NCBI GenBank assembly: GCA_964651785.1
Contig: CAZYWJ010000011.1
Location: forward strand, 1 to 64,000
Reading direction: 5' to 3'
DNA from: JAKVAV01 sp964651785
Lineage (GTDB): Bacteria; Bacteroidota; Bacteroidia; Flavobacteriales_D; Cryomorphaceae
Length of the DNA: 64,000 nucleotides
The notes beneath the pieces are model-generated. The model saw nothing but the letters and a program-made list of their open reading frames with translations, did no database searches and was not told where the DNA came from. The position numbers and the translations under genes were made by a program. This document shows positions 7,448-16,792 of this stretch, one piece after another (the first letter of the stretch is position 1; each line of letters opens with the position of its first letter).

Positions 7448-8393
7448 TTTTATCTTTTTTCGGTAAGAATACTTCGGCCATCATACAGCGGGCGCTTCCG
7501 CCACCCAGCGCTTCTATCGTATCGAGCGAACTATGAATGATGGTAGCGTGTTTCTCAATCGCTTCAATCTGATCGGGACGGAGGCTGGAATAAGCGGCAG
7601 TGCTCATCACCAAAAATTCCTTACCGTCTTTATTAGAAACATTCAGCATATTTCCGGCAAAGTGCTCCTTTTGATCTTCACTTATTTCAATAATCTTCTT
7701 GCCCGTTTTCTTTAACGAATCCACCACGTCTTTACGCTCCCTCTCGTCGTCGATGCAGTTCAGACAAATTACGCTGAAGCTGCGTCCCAAACACATCATC
7801 ACGTTTGTATGGTAAATGGGAAGTCTCTCTCCGCTAACCGTTTGATTTGCCGTAAAGGCAACATATTCGTAATCAAAACGCTCACACCACGTTTCCAAAA
7901 CGGTGATGTCGGTCCTTAGACTGATTGCAGCATAAGCGATTCGGTTCTCCCGATCCAGTATCATGCTGCCCGTTCCTTCCAAGAATATTCCCTCCGTTTC
8001 GAAACCGCTGAAATCTTCAATCTCCTCCACATGAAAACCGAAGTCATCTGCCAAAAGCTCGAACATCTCTTCTCGACGCTCGCCTCTTCTGTTTGCGGCG
8101 TACATCGGGTACATGGCTATCCGCCCGTCTTCGTGAAACGAAACCCAGTTATTCGGGAAAATCGAATCAGGCGTTCGCGGATTCTCATCGTCTTGAAAAA
8201 CGACTACATCGATTCCATGGGAACGTAATTTTTCTACGAAAGCATCAAATTCAGCAACCGCCTGCTCATGCGCCTTGGCAGGATCCAATCCTTCCAAAAC
8301 TTTTTGGTAGTAATTATTGACGGCCGTTTCTTCATTGAAATGAAAATTAAACGGACGCACCATCATTATGGTAGAGGTAATTTGTTTACTCAT
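7440..8393 (-). CDS. ctlX: CtlX-like citrulline/arginine hydrolase (amidinotransferase fold)
   Basis: 317 residues. The N-terminus TSTIMMVRPFNFHFN and the NNWVSFHEDGR, MYPMYAANRRGERRE and FLEGTGSMI motifs identify the Bacteroidota CtlX/arginine deiminase-related family. Catalytic candidates are H195 (LPIYHTNVMM) and C303 (GGSARCMMAE), the usual His/Cys pair of guanidine-modifying enzymes. CtlX family members are assigned to citrulline use; the precise substrate is not readable here. The gene overlaps the upstream paralogue-fold gene by 4 nt and argS by 8 nt. Confidence 0.85.
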   Translation of the reverse strand: MSKQITSTIMMVRPFNFHFNEETAVNNYYQKVLEGLDPAKAHEQAVAEFDAFVEKLRSHGIDVVVFQDDENPRTPDSIFPNNWVSFHEDGRIAMYPMYAANRRGERREEMFELLADDFGFHVEEIEDFSGFETEGIFLEGTGSMILDRENRIAYAAISLRTDITVLETWCERFDYEYVAFTANQTVSGERLPIYHTNVMMCLGRSFSVICLNCIDDERERKDVVDSLKKTGKKIIEISEDQKEHFAGNMLNVSNKDGKEFLVMSTAAYSSLRPDQIEAIEKHATIIHSSLDTIEALGGGSARCMMAEVFLPKKDKND

Positions 8394-9307
8394 GATTTTC
8401 GACTTATTGGCATGGTAGAGCAGCGTAGCAGCCCTTCCTGTTTACTGATTTCTCCGTAGGGAATGGTTTCGACCGTGAAGCCCTGACTCCGCAAGATTTC
8501 GTTCAGCCGATCAAATTTATTTTCGGAAACGATAACCGAGGGAGAAATGGAAAATACATTGCTATTCATATTATACATCTCTTCCCGATCGATTTCGATG
8601 ATGTTTTCCTTTCCAAAGAAATTACACAAGAAATCGATATCAGATTGGTTTTTAAACCCTCCGGGGAAGAGTATCGCTTTATCTTTTCCAATGGGCTGGA
8701 AGCAGCAGTCGAGATGCAGCGCATTCTGACGCGGATCCACATCCGATTTGTACAACTCGAAAGCATGAACCTGCCAATCGGGAAAATGAGTTCTTAAGAA
8801 TTCTACTCCCGCTTCATTCGTCCTGCTCACCTTATACTTCACAAAATCTTCAGGCTTCGAATAACCAACGAAAAGATGTCCGTTCCAAGGCATTACGTCT
8901 CCGCCTTCGGCTCTCGCGCCTTCGGGCATTCGCAATAATTGATCGGGATTGATCTGATCAATCAAATATTGAATGGCTTCGGTTTCTGCCCGGCGATCTT
9001 GGAGAATGTTGGGAATAACAAGTTTATCGCCGATCACGAAATATATGTCGCGAGAGAATATTTGGTTGATATCCGTCAAAATTTCAGGACGATAAACCTT
9101 AACGCCATATTTTTGTAACACCTGATCAAAGCCTTCCATCTCTTCAATCATATCTCTTTCTTCAGGGTACTCTCCTATCTCGATAAAATATCTCGATTTC
9201 GGATCATACGCTTCATCTGCGGAAGGAACCGGACCCGGAGACACAGCGGTACCGAGCAGCACTGCTTCGAGTTGGTCTGTCTCATTTTGAATATTCAGCT
9301 TAAGCAT
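8390..9307 (-). CDS. Dimethylargininase/arginine deiminase-family hydrolase
   Basis: 305 residues. EGGD (134-137) is the substrate-carboxylate/guanidine motif of the amidinotransferase superfamily; H198 (NALHLDCCF) and C296 (LLRCSTMP) form the expected catalytic pair. SRDIYFVIGDKLV and NMNSNVFSISP also fit. The family includes N,N-dimethylarginine dimethylaminohydrolases, arginine deiminases and glycine amidinotransferases; which reaction occurs is inferred only as hydrolysis of a guanidino compound. First gene of the operon with ctlX and argS, 4-nt overlap, own TACCTTTG promoter element. Confidence 0.8.
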   Translation of the reverse strand: MLKLNIQNETDQLEAVLLGTAVSPGPVPSADEAYDPKSRYFIEIGEYPEERDMIEEMEGFDQVLQKYGVKVYRPEILTDINQIFSRDIYFVIGDKLVIPNILQDRRAETEAIQYLIDQINPDQLLRMPEGARAEGGDVMPWNGHLFVGYSKPEDFVKYKVSRTNEAGVEFLRTHFPDWQVHAFELYKSDVDPRQNALHLDCCFQPIGKDKAILFPGGFKNQSDIDFLCNFFGKENIIEIDREEMYNMNSNVFSISPSVIVSENKFDRLNEILRSQGFTVETIPYGEISKQEGLLRCSTMPISRKS

Positions 9308-9328
9308 TCAGGGTGGATATTGAAGCCG

Positions 9329-9336
9329 CAAAGGTA
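9329..9336 (-). promoter_or_regulatory. -7 element of the amidinohydrolase-ctlX-argS operon
   Basis: Minus strand TACCTTTG, a perfect TAnnTTTG match, 22 nt upstream of the ATG at 9307. Confidence 0.6.
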
Positions 9337-9457
9337 GATAACACAATGAATTTCCATACCATTACGAAAAGGCTTTGCAGACCTTTTGAAACATTAACAT
9401 CGAATAAACCGTACAGACAGCTGTTTAACTAAGTTCAACTAATCAAATTCCACGGCA

Positions 9458-10207
9458 GTGAAGTCTTCCAATCCCCACTCAAAGCTTTCTAATTTGGCTC
9501 TCGTCGGAGTCTGGACAGCCCCTATATTCATCATGCTTATTCTGGTTACCGCATGTTCAAAAATTTCCGATAACGTCTTCAATGACAAGCCCTCGGAAGG
9601 TGTCATTAAATACAAAATCACCTTTCCTGAAGTCTCTGAAGAGAGCATCACGGCGACGCTTCTTCCCGATCAAATGACTTATGCATTTACCCCTACGTCG
9701 TTTTCTTCGAATTTTGAGACGGCAGGAGGTGTTTTCAAAAACAAAATCGTGGCCGATCGAGATACCCGAACGGTGGATCATCAATTGAAAGTATTTCGAA
9801 AGAAAATACAAACGAAGATGACCGAGAACGATGTAATACAAATGCTCGCTGACTATCCCAAAGCATCGATTATTCAAACCCAACAAACGGATACCATTGC
9901 AGGATATCACTGCAAAAAAGCCTTGATCGTTTTTGAAGACGTTTCCAAACAGGAAATTGAAGTCTACTATACTGATCAAATCGAAATGGAATCGCCTAAC
10001 TGGTGTACGCAGTACCATGAGATTGAAGGAGTTTTGATGGCCTACGAAGTAGAAGAATTCGGTATTCGCATGCGATTAGTAGCGGAAGAGGTAAAAACGC
10101 CGCTTCAAGACCCGGAGATTCTTAAAGCTGAAGCCGAGTACTCGGATATTACGCGAGAAATGATGGATGTTGAGTTGGAGCAACTCGTTCAAACATTTGA
10201 ACTATGA
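9458..10207 (+). CDS. Lipoprotein, DUF4412-like, first of a paralogous pair
   Basis: 249 residues. A long n-region is followed by a hydrophobic segment and the lipobox LVTAC, so it is predicted to be a lipoprotein. The mature part repeats the pattern of its downstream neighbour: beta-rich, with DTIAGYHCKKA followed by a YYTDQI strand, and a final strand FGIRMRLVAEEV. This layout resembles DUF4412/GLPGLI-type envelope proteins of Bacteroidota, whose function is unknown. The stop overlaps the next gene by 4 nt (ATGA). I infer a tandem duplication and an outer- or inner-membrane-attached role. Confidence 0.7.
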   Translation: MKSSNPHSKLSNLALVGVWTAPIFIMLILVTACSKISDNVFNDKPSEGVIKYKITFPEVSEESITATLLPDQMTYAFTPTSFSSNFETAGGVFKNKIVADRDTRTVDHQLKVFRKKIQTKMTENDVIQMLADYPKASIIQTQQTDTIAGYHCKKALIVFEDVSKQEIEVYYTDQIEMESPNWCTQYHEIEGVLMAYEVEEFGIRMRLVAEEVKTPLQDPEILKAEAEYSDITREMMDVELEQLVQTFEL

Positions 10208-10848
10208 AAAAAATCTACTTATCGAATCTTCTCCTTTTATTTCTGCCGTTTTTATCATTTGCTCAATTTGAGGGAATTGTAGCTTATGAAGTAACTTATG
10301 AAGCGATAGACGAAAGCAAAAAGGAGATGATCTCCATGTTGCCAAAGAAGAGTCTACTTTACGTAAAAGGTAAGCGATCGCTTTTTGAACAAGAAGTGGC
10401 AGGCGGAGGAAAGCAAGCCTTTTGCATAGATTCTGAAAGAGGATCGGGAGTTTTGATCATGCAGTTTCTCGGTCAGGCTTATAAAGTAGAGATGAGCCGC
10501 ACTGAAATGGAGACTTTAAAAAAAGCGAAAGAAATGGAGATCATCGAGACTGATGAGAGCGAAATAATTGCCGGATTTCGCTGTCACAAAGCTCTCGCAA
10601 TTTCAGACTCCGATACTCTGAACGTATCTTATACCACTCAATTGAAGGTCGACTCAAATTTCCCGCCTTTTACGAATATTGATGGAATTCCACTCCGCTA
10701 CGAAATTGTAAGAGGCGGTGTAAAAATGACCTATACCGCACTTGATGTAAAAGAAACGGCTATAAGCGAAGAAACTTTTGCGATACCGAGCGAAATCAAT
10801 TCAATGAAATTCTCTGATTTCGCACGTTCATTTGCGATTACCCAATAA
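10204..10848 (+). CDS. Secreted DUF4412-like protein, second of the pair
   Basis: 214 residues with a standard signal peptide (MKKIYLSNLLLLFLPFLSFA). It shares with the upstream lipoprotein the core motif IIAGFRCHKA followed by SYTTQL and a C-terminal GVKMTYTALDVKE strand, but has no lipobox. It probably acts in the periplasm or outside the cell. The gene starts within the stop of its neighbour, so the two are translated together. No enzymatic motif is visible. Confidence 0.7.
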   Translation: MKKIYLSNLLLLFLPFLSFAQFEGIVAYEVTYEAIDESKKEMISMLPKKSLLYVKGKRSLFEQEVAGGGKQAFCIDSERGSGVLIMQFLGQAYKVEMSRTEMETLKKAKEMEIIETDESEIIAGFRCHKALAISDSDTLNVSYTTQLKVDSNFPPFTNIDGIPLRYEIVRGGVKMTYTALDVKETAISEETFAIPSEINSMKFSDFARSFAITQ

Positions 10849-10859
10849 GCTCTATGAAG

Positions 10860-11390
10860 CTAATTGTACCAGAGTTTGACTTGAGTAGCGCCTAGGCCAT
10901 ACCGGCTGTAGTCAGCGTCTTCAAAATCACAATTGGACAAGGCTTTCAATCTTTTTCGCAATTCATTTCTCAATCTTCCCTTCCCTATCCCATGGATGTA
11001 TACCACTTTGGACAACCGCCTGCGACGAGCCTCTTTCAGGGTTTTCTCAAAATGACTGAGCTGAACCAAAACCATCTCGTGATTAGACAGATTTCGGGTA
11101 GAGTCTACCACCATGTGAATGTGTAAGTCTACTTCCATGTAAGGCAATCGGTCTTCCACCATGCGGTATCCATCCGTTTCATCCGTTTGAGAGAAGGCTT
11201 CCCTTGATTCAATTTTCTCTTCCTCCACCCTAGGTTGCCAGTCTACTTTCAGTACCAACTCGTTTTCCGGAAAGGAAAAAATAAAGCCGTCTTCATCTTC
11301 TACGGAAACAAATTCGTTATCGTAACCGACTACACGTCCGCCACCTACTTCATTTAGAAATTCCACCCGGTCACCTTTTTTAAATTTCAT
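10860..11390 (-). CDS. Smr-domain protein with N-terminal DUF2027-like region
   Basis: 176 residues. Residues 1-50 (KFKKGDRVEFLNEVGGGRVVG) form a small beta-barrel-like domain seen in Bacteroidota DUF2027 proteins. Residues 95-176 are an Smr domain: EVDLHIHMV, VVYIHGIGKGRLRNELRKRL and a final GATQVKLW strand. Smr domains (as in MutS2) are nucleic-acid nicking or RNA-binding modules; the conserved HGxGxGxLR loop is intact. It may act in RNA or DNA processing. Single gene, convergent with the preceding pair. Confidence 0.85.
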   Translation of the reverse strand: MKFKKGDRVEFLNEVGGGRVVGYDNEFVSVEDEDGFIFSFPENELVLKVDWQPRVEEEKIESREAFSQTDETDGYRMVEDRLPYMEVDLHIHMVVDSTRNLSNHEMVLVQLSHFEKTLKEARRRRLSKVVYIHGIGKGRLRNELRKRLKALSNCDFEDADYSRYGLGATQVKLWYN

Positions 11391-11454
11391 TCGTCAACTT
11401 ATGTAAATCGCAGATCAATCAATTTGCTAAATTCGCAAGCTCATTTAATTTTTC

Positions 11455-12489
11455 ATGAAATCCACCTTGTTTTATCGCTTTTTCTTTGGCGTGGTACTCT
11501 GCTTCACGCTCTACGCATTGGCTTACGCCAAACCACTAGAAGAAAAGCCTGACGGAAAATCAATTATAATAGGATTCTACAACGTCGAAAACTTATTCGA
11601 CACCATTGACGATCCACTGAAAGACGATAATGAATTTCTTCCTGACTCGGCTAAAAAATGGAATGGTGAACGGTATGAGCGAAAACTGGAAATGCTGGCC
11701 GAGGTGATAAATTCGATGGGCAGGGAATCTTACCCTGCAATTTTGGGGCTTTGTGAAGTAGAAAATATTCAGGTTTTGAACGATTTGGTCAAAGAGAGAC
11801 AAATATCCAAAGCCAAGTATCAGCCCATCCTTATAGAAGGTCCCGATGAACGCGGCATAGATGTGGGACTACTCTATTCCAAGAAAAAATTTAAAGTGAT
11901 TTCTTCGGCATCTCATACCGTGAACGCGGGAGAAGGAGAACGACCCACTCGAGATATTTTGCACGTAAGAGGTAAAGTAAAGAGCGGAGGCCCCACAATC
12001 AATATTTTGGTCAACCACTGGCCCTCACGTTACGGAGGAGCTGAAGAAAGTGAACCTAAGCGCATAGCGGCGGCGAAGGTTTTGACCGCAGTCACCGAGC
12101 AAATCTCTGCACTTCATCCCGACGAACCGATTATTTGCATGGGAGACTTCAACGATTATCCTGACAACCGCTCGCTCTCACAGATACTACCTACGGGCCG
12201 GGATGAACGATTGGTAAACTTAATGGCAGGACTTAAAGAGAAGAAAAGAGGATCTTATAACTACCGCGGAGAATGGGATTTCTTGGATCAAATCATCGTT
12301 TCGCGCTCGCTTACTGATGACCAACTTCCCGACATCATAGACGGAAGCACCGCCCCTTTCTACACGGACAGCATGGTGTACACTCATCCGAAATACGGAG
12401 ATGAAAAACCGCATAGGACGTACGGCGGGCCCGAGTACTACGGTGGCTACAGCGATCACCTTCCTGTTTACACCGTGTTGGCCTATTAA
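11455..12489 (+). CDS. Secreted endonuclease/exonuclease/phosphatase-family protein
   Basis: 344 residues with a signal peptide cut after about AYA (residues 1-25). The EEP-fold catalytic motifs occur in order: FYNVENLFD (metal/Asn), LCEVEN (metal Glu), LVNHWPSR, GDFNDYP (catalytic Asp/Asn) and SDHLPV (Asp-His). The family hydrolyses phosphodiester bonds in nucleic acids or lipids. Secretion suggests use of extracellular DNA or phosphate scavenging, which is inference. Its stop overlaps the convergent DUF2279 gene by 4 nt. Confidence 0.88.
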   Translation: MKSTLFYRFFFGVVLCFTLYALAYAKPLEEKPDGKSIIIGFYNVENLFDTIDDPLKDDNEFLPDSAKKWNGERYERKLEMLAEVINSMGRESYPAILGLCEVENIQVLNDLVKERQISKAKYQPILIEGPDERGIDVGLLYSKKKFKVISSASHTVNAGEGERPTRDILHVRGKVKSGGPTINILVNHWPSRYGGAEESEPKRIAAAKVLTAVTEQISALHPDEPIICMGDFNDYPDNRSLSQILPTGRDERLVNLMAGLKEKKRGSYNYRGEWDFLDQIIVSRSLTDDQLPDIIDGSTAPFYTDSMVYTHPKYGDEKPHRTYGGPEYYGGYSDHLPVYTVLAY

Positions 12490-13448
12490 AAGTACAGCCA
12501 ATGCCAGCGAGTATTTCCTTGACTGAATTCGAAGGTTGGAGCAGGGACCTTTAATATGGCGAAGGTCGAAAAAAGTGTTTTCAGTAAGGGCGATTTCGTT
12601 TTGATCTTGGTCAAATCAACATCGAGGCTCAGGTAATACTGACGATAGAGATTCAGCGGTGGAAGTCGCTCTCCCGATTCATTAAACTCCGGATTAAAAC
12701 TGCCTCCCAGCATATTCTGACCTCCGTAACCGAAAGAGAGACATAGCCATTCAGGCAAAACGGAATTACCATTTTTAAATGATCCGGGCGAGACGGAAAG
12801 CCATATTGTCTGGCCGTTGTAGTCTTTAAAAATCCTCTCTAAACCATTAGAGCCGAGAAGTTCAGGTCGATACTGAGCTAAATCAGAGTCAGAGTAGGAA
12901 AACTTCAACATCATTCTTTGCTCATGCCAGAGAAGTTCCTGACTGACGAAAAGACCGGAACCCGCGACATTGGAAGTAAAGTCTCCCCAACTAAAACCCC
13001 ACCCTTTCGAGTAAGCATCAAAAACCTCAATGTTTGTAAGGAAGAGCAAGCTCACCCCGCTACTCCACCACATGCTCTTTCGCTTCTCTAATCCGGTCCA
13101 TCTCAAAATTCCGTAACCGCATCGGGATATCTGATACGCGGTGAGCGCATGGCCGGCCTTATCCATTCCCAGCCACTCGTCTGAATCGTCAAAAAAAGTA
13201 AAGGAAGTCGACTCATAATCGGCATACCACAATCCATAAAGAGCGGTCATGGAACCAATATAACCCACTCCGGCACTTATGGATACGGCCTTGAGTCTAT
13301 TGGTATTCAATGAGTCTGCATCTGCCGCAACCTGCGCTGAAACCTGAATTTCGAAAAGCAAGCAGCAGATGAGGCAAGCTGAAACTTGCAAGCTATTTTT
13401 TAAGCTCGATTTTCCGGAGATGATCAAACTGCTTTCTGAATTTTTCAA
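12486..13448 (-). CDS. DUF2279-family envelope protein
   Basis: 320 residues from ATG 13448, overlapping msrA by 56 nt. A TTG at 13391, 1 nt after the msrA stop, is an alternative that removes 19 residues. The hydrophobic segment with ...EIQVSAQ is a signal peptide. The signature WLGMDKAGHALTAYQIS (about 92-108), the SMWWSSGVSLLFL segment, and GWGFSWGDFTSNVAGSGLF mark the Bacteroidota DUF2279 family. The C-terminal part is aromatic and beta-like, fitting an outer-membrane or periplasmic protein. Function unknown. Confidence 0.8.
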   Translation of the reverse strand: MKNSESSLIISGKSSLKNSLQVSACLICCLLFEIQVSAQVAADADSLNTNRLKAVSISAGVGYIGSMTALYGLWYADYESTSFTFFDDSDEWLGMDKAGHALTAYQISRCGYGILRWTGLEKRKSMWWSSGVSLLFLTNIEVFDAYSKGWGFSWGDFTSNVAGSGLFVSQELLWHEQRMMLKFSYSDSDLAQYRPELLGSNGLERIFKDYNGQTIWLSVSPGSFKNGNSVLPEWLCLSFGYGGQNMLGGSFNPEFNESGERLPPLNLYRQYYLSLDVDLTKIKTKSPLLKTLFSTFAILKVPAPTFEFSQGNTRWHWLYF

Positions 13449-13953
13449 CCTTAGGCCTTACTACCGCCTGACAATAAGGTGCCGTCGGATTATTTAAATA
13501 ATAACTATGATGGTCTTCTTCGGCGCGATAAAAATTGGTCAGAGGTTCAATGGCAGTTACAACGGGTTTGCCATAAAATCCGCTTTCATCGGTAGCTAGT
13601 TTAGCTTTCCCGGCAAGTTCCTTCTGTTTTTCATCGTGATAAAATACTACACTTCGATACTGCGTTCCAACGTCTGCACCTTGGCGGTTTAGTTCGCCGG
13701 GATCATGAGATTGAAAGAACACGCTAAGCAAATCCGTGTAGGATATTTCATCGGGATTGTAAACCACTCGTACCACTTCGGCATGACCTGTTGTCCCTGT
13801 ACAAACTTCGCGATAAGCAGGATTTTTGATATGCCCTCCGCTAAAACCCGGATACACTTCAATCACCCCGTGCAATTCCTGAAAAACAGCCTCCACACAC
13901 CAAAAGCAACCTGCGCCGAACGTGGCCTCTTTGTATTCATCCTCTTCGTTCAT
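13393..13953 (-). CDS. msrA: Peptide-methionine (S)-S-oxide reductase MsrA
   Basis: 186 residues. The GCFWCVE motif near the N-terminus carries the catalytic Cys. YSGG (here PGFSGGHIKNPAY), GHAEVV, FFQSHDPGELNRQGADVGTQYRS and the C-terminal YYLNNPTAPYC are all typical. It repairs oxidised methionine with thioredoxin. No MsrB domain is attached. Start chosen at 13953; the sequence to the ftsK gene is divergent. Confidence 0.95.
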   Translation of the reverse strand: MNEEDEYKEATFGAGCFWCVEAVFQELHGVIEVYPGFSGGHIKNPAYREVCTGTTGHAEVVRVVYNPDEISYTDLLSVFFQSHDPGELNRQGADVGTQYRSVVFYHDEKQKELAGKAKLATDESGFYGKPVVTAIEPLTNFYRAEEDHHSYYLNNPTAPYCQAVVRPKVEKFRKQFDHLRKIELKK

Positions 13954-14202
13954 GGACGTATTCTTCCCATTTAAAAATAGCTGATAGAGTACTAAATGAA
14001 TGTAGCGCTAAGGTAATTCGCGAAACAGTGCAAGCTCAAGATTTGTTTCGATAATGAATCATCTTAACGCTAAAGGGACTTTTTCATTACCATCACCTCT
14101 AATTGACTACTGAGAAAGGACTTCTTGAGAAAATGAAATCCTTTAACAATGCTCTGTTAAAATACGAGTGTACTCCTTACCGTTTCATAGGAAGGCGGCA
14201 TT

Positions 14203-14210
14203 TATCTTTG
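14203..14210 (+). promoter_or_regulatory. -7 element of the ftsK promoter
   Basis: TATCTTTG (perfect TAnnTTTG). It lies 34 nt before the ATG at 14245. A putative upstream TTG start at 14212 would fall at or before the transcription start, so 14245 is preferred. The rest of 13954-14202 shows nothing clear. Confidence 0.6.
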
Positions 14211-14244
14211 ATTGTTGATCTCGTCAGAAACGACGGTACCATCC

Positions 14245-16788
14245 ATGGCAAAAAAAAACAGGACAAAAAGTAAAGCTACGGGCAAGAACTCTTCGACAAC
14301 TGCGAAGAAGTTCAGAAAACCTGCCATCATTTCCGATCGGAGAGCGAAACGAGTTGGCGGATTATTTCTGTTTTTTTCTTGCATCTATTTATTGATTGCC
14401 TTCAGCGCCTTCATGTTTACGTGGAAAGAGGATCAATCCCTTCTTTCTGAAAACTGGTGGGTTGTTTTGCGCGAAGGAAATTACGAAGCCGAAAATTGGC
14501 TCGGACCGCTCGGGGCCATGATGGGTCATTTATTCATTTACGAGTGGTTCGGGGTGATGAGTTTCCTTTTCATCTTTCTGCTATTCATCTATGGATTTAA
14601 AGTGCTTTTTGGTAAAAGCCTGCTGCCCGGCTGGAAGACCACGATAGCTTCGGTCATCGCCATGATGGTCTTTTCTCCCGTCCTGGCCTTTCTTTTTGAT
14701 TCAGCTGACTGGCAAATTTTAGGCGGAAAGTTCGGATTTGAATTAAACCATACTCTGGCAGGGAAGGTAGGAACGGTCGGAACGGGGTTCCTATTACTCT
14801 TTATCGCTGCGGGTTACATAGCCGTAGTTTTCAATCCCTCTTTCGCTTTTTTGAACTCATGGTTTTCTTCAGCTTCAGTCAAAATGCAGAGTTTTTCATC
14901 CTCCGTGGGTAGCCGCATACAGCGCTCTATGGATGACGATGAAGATAACCGCGATGAGGCCAAACATTTTGAGGACACCATCGGCGATATGGACAATTTT
15001 ACTGAAACGAGCGCCGCTGATTTGGCCATGTCTGACGATGATGAGGATGAAGAGCCTGAAATAGAGCCTTTGAAAAAAGAAGACCAAAAGAAAGAGTTGG
15101 AAATTGAACTATCGGAGCAAGATGTTGACGATGATGGATTTGAAGAAATAGATACTCCTGTTCAAAAAACCACAAATGACAATAAAGAAGAATTTACGGT
15201 CGAAACCCCGAAGGAAGAAAAAGCCCTATCGGATAGCGAGGTCAACCAAAAGGTGAAAGACTTCGGAGAGTATGATCCCACGCTCGATCTTTCCAATTTT
15301 CAGATGCCGCGTATCGATTTATTAGAAGATCATGGAGGTGGCAAAGTAACGGTAAGCAAGGAAGAACTCGATGCTAACAAAGACAAGATCGTAACGACGC
15401 TATCTCATTACAAAATCGGCATTGAAAAAATCAAAGCGACCATCGGGCCCACCGTTACGCTTTATGAAATAGTGCCGGAGCCCGGTGTCAGGATTTCCAA
15501 AATCAGGAATTTGGAGGACGATATCGCCTTGAGCCTGGCCGCTTTGGGGATACGAATCATAGCCCCCATTCCCGGTAAGGGAACCATCGGAATAGAAGTG
15601 CCGAACAGCAATCCCGATACGGTTTCGATGCGTGCCGTTATTGCTTCGGAGAAGTTTCAAAATACAAAGTTTGAATTGCCGATTGCATTGGGTAAAACGA
15701 TTAGTAATGAGACCTTCGTAACAGACTTGGCTAAAATGCCTCACCTCTTGATGGCGGGAGCTACAGGACAAGGAAAATCCGTCGGGTTGAATGCCATCCT
15801 GGTATCGCTGCTTTACAAGAAGCATCCCTCTCAAATCAAGTTTGTCTTGGTTGACCCTAAAAAGGTTGAACTAACGCTCTTCAACAAGATAGAACGGCAC
15901 TATCTGGCAAAGCTTCCCGATGAGGAAGAATCCATTATCACAGACACCGCCAAAGTTGTAAAAACGCTGAATTCCCTCTGCATAGAGATGGACGACCGGT
16001 ATGAATTACTCAAGAATGCAGGAGTTCGAAATTTGAAAGAGTACAATGCCAAATTCGTTCAACGCAAGCTCAACCCCGAAGAAGGACATAAATATTTGCC
16101 CTACATCGTGTTGGTTATCGATGAGTTTGCCGATTTGATTATGACGGCGGGTAAAGAGGTAGAAACGCCTATCGCTCGATTGGCGCAGCTTGCCCGAGCG
16201 ATTGGGATACATTTGATCATTGCCACTCAACGACCTTCGGTAAATATCATTACGGGGGTCATTAAAGCAAACTTCCCGGCTAGGATTGCTTTCAGAGTTT
16301 CCTCAAAAATTGATTCACGCACCATTCTCGATGCGGGAGGTGCTGATCAATTGATCGGGCGTGGTGATATGTTGCTTTCTACGGGAAATGACGTTATCCG
16401 ACTGCAGTGCGGATTTGTAGACACCCCTGAGGTGGATGAAATCACGGAGTTTATCGGAAATCAAAGAGGATACCCTTCGGCCTTTGATCTCCCTGAATAC
16501 GTAGGCGATGACGAAGGCGGTGGCAGCCTTGATATAGATATAGCCGACAGGGACGCTATGTTTGAAGATGCTGCCCGACTATTGGTTGCCACGCAGCAAG
16601 GATCCACTTCACTCATTCAGCGAAAGCTGAAGCTCGGATACAACCGTGCAGGACGAATAGTAGACCAATTAGAGGCTGCAGGAATCGTAGGTCCTTTCGA
16701 AGGAAGCAAAGCCAGACAAGTTCTTATACCCGATGAATACAGTTTGGAACAGTTGTTGAAAGCTGAGTCGGAAAACGTTGAAAACTAA
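14245..16788 (+). CDS. ftsK: DNA translocase FtsK/SpoIIIE
   Basis: 847 residues from the ATG at 14245 (MAKKNRTKSK). Four to five membrane segments occupy residues 40-200. An acidic linker follows (DDDEDEEPEIEPL and similar, 240-340). The motor has Walker A GATGQGKS (505-512) and Walker B VLVIDEFADL (622-631), and ends in the winged-helix gamma domain (RKLKLGYNRAGRIVDQLE) that recognises polar DNA sequences. FtsK pumps DNA at the septum during chromosome segregation. lolA follows 4 nt after the stop, an arrangement often seen in Bacteroidota. Confidence 0.96.
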   Translation: MAKKNRTKSKATGKNSSTTAKKFRKPAIISDRRAKRVGGLFLFFSCIYLLIAFSAFMFTWKEDQSLLSENWWVVLREGNYEAENWLGPLGAMMGHLFIYEWFGVMSFLFIFLLFIYGFKVLFGKSLLPGWKTTIASVIAMMVFSPVLAFLFDSADWQILGGKFGFELNHTLAGKVGTVGTGFLLLFIAAGYIAVVFNPSFAFLNSWFSSASVKMQSFSSSVGSRIQRSMDDDEDNRDEAKHFEDTIGDMDNFTETSAADLAMSDDDEDEEPEIEPLKKEDQKKELEIELSEQDVDDDGFEEIDTPVQKTTNDNKEEFTVETPKEEKALSDSEVNQKVKDFGEYDPTLDLSNFQMPRIDLLEDHGGGKVTVSKEELDANKDKIVTTLSHYKIGIEKIKATIGPTVTLYEIVPEPGVRISKIRNLEDDIALSLAALGIRIIAPIPGKGTIGIEVPNSNPDTVSMRAVIASEKFQNTKFELPIALGKTISNETFVTDLAKMPHLLMAGATGQGKSVGLNAILVSLLYKKHPSQIKFVLVDPKKVELTLFNKIERHYLAKLPDEEESIITDTAKVVKTLNSLCIEMDDRYELLKNAGVRNLKEYNAKFVQRKLNPEEGHKYLPYIVLVIDEFADLIMTAGKEVETPIARLAQLARAIGIHLIIATQRPSVNIITGVIKANFPARIAFRVSSKIDSRTILDAGGADQLIGRGDMLLSTGNDVIRLQCGFVDTPEVDEITEFIGNQRGYPSAFDLPEYVGDDEGGGSLDIDIADRDAMFEDAARLLVATQQGSTSLIQRKLKLGYNRAGRIVDQLEAAGIVGPFEGSKARQVLIPDEYSLEQLLKAESENVEN

Positions 16789-16792
16789 TTTC

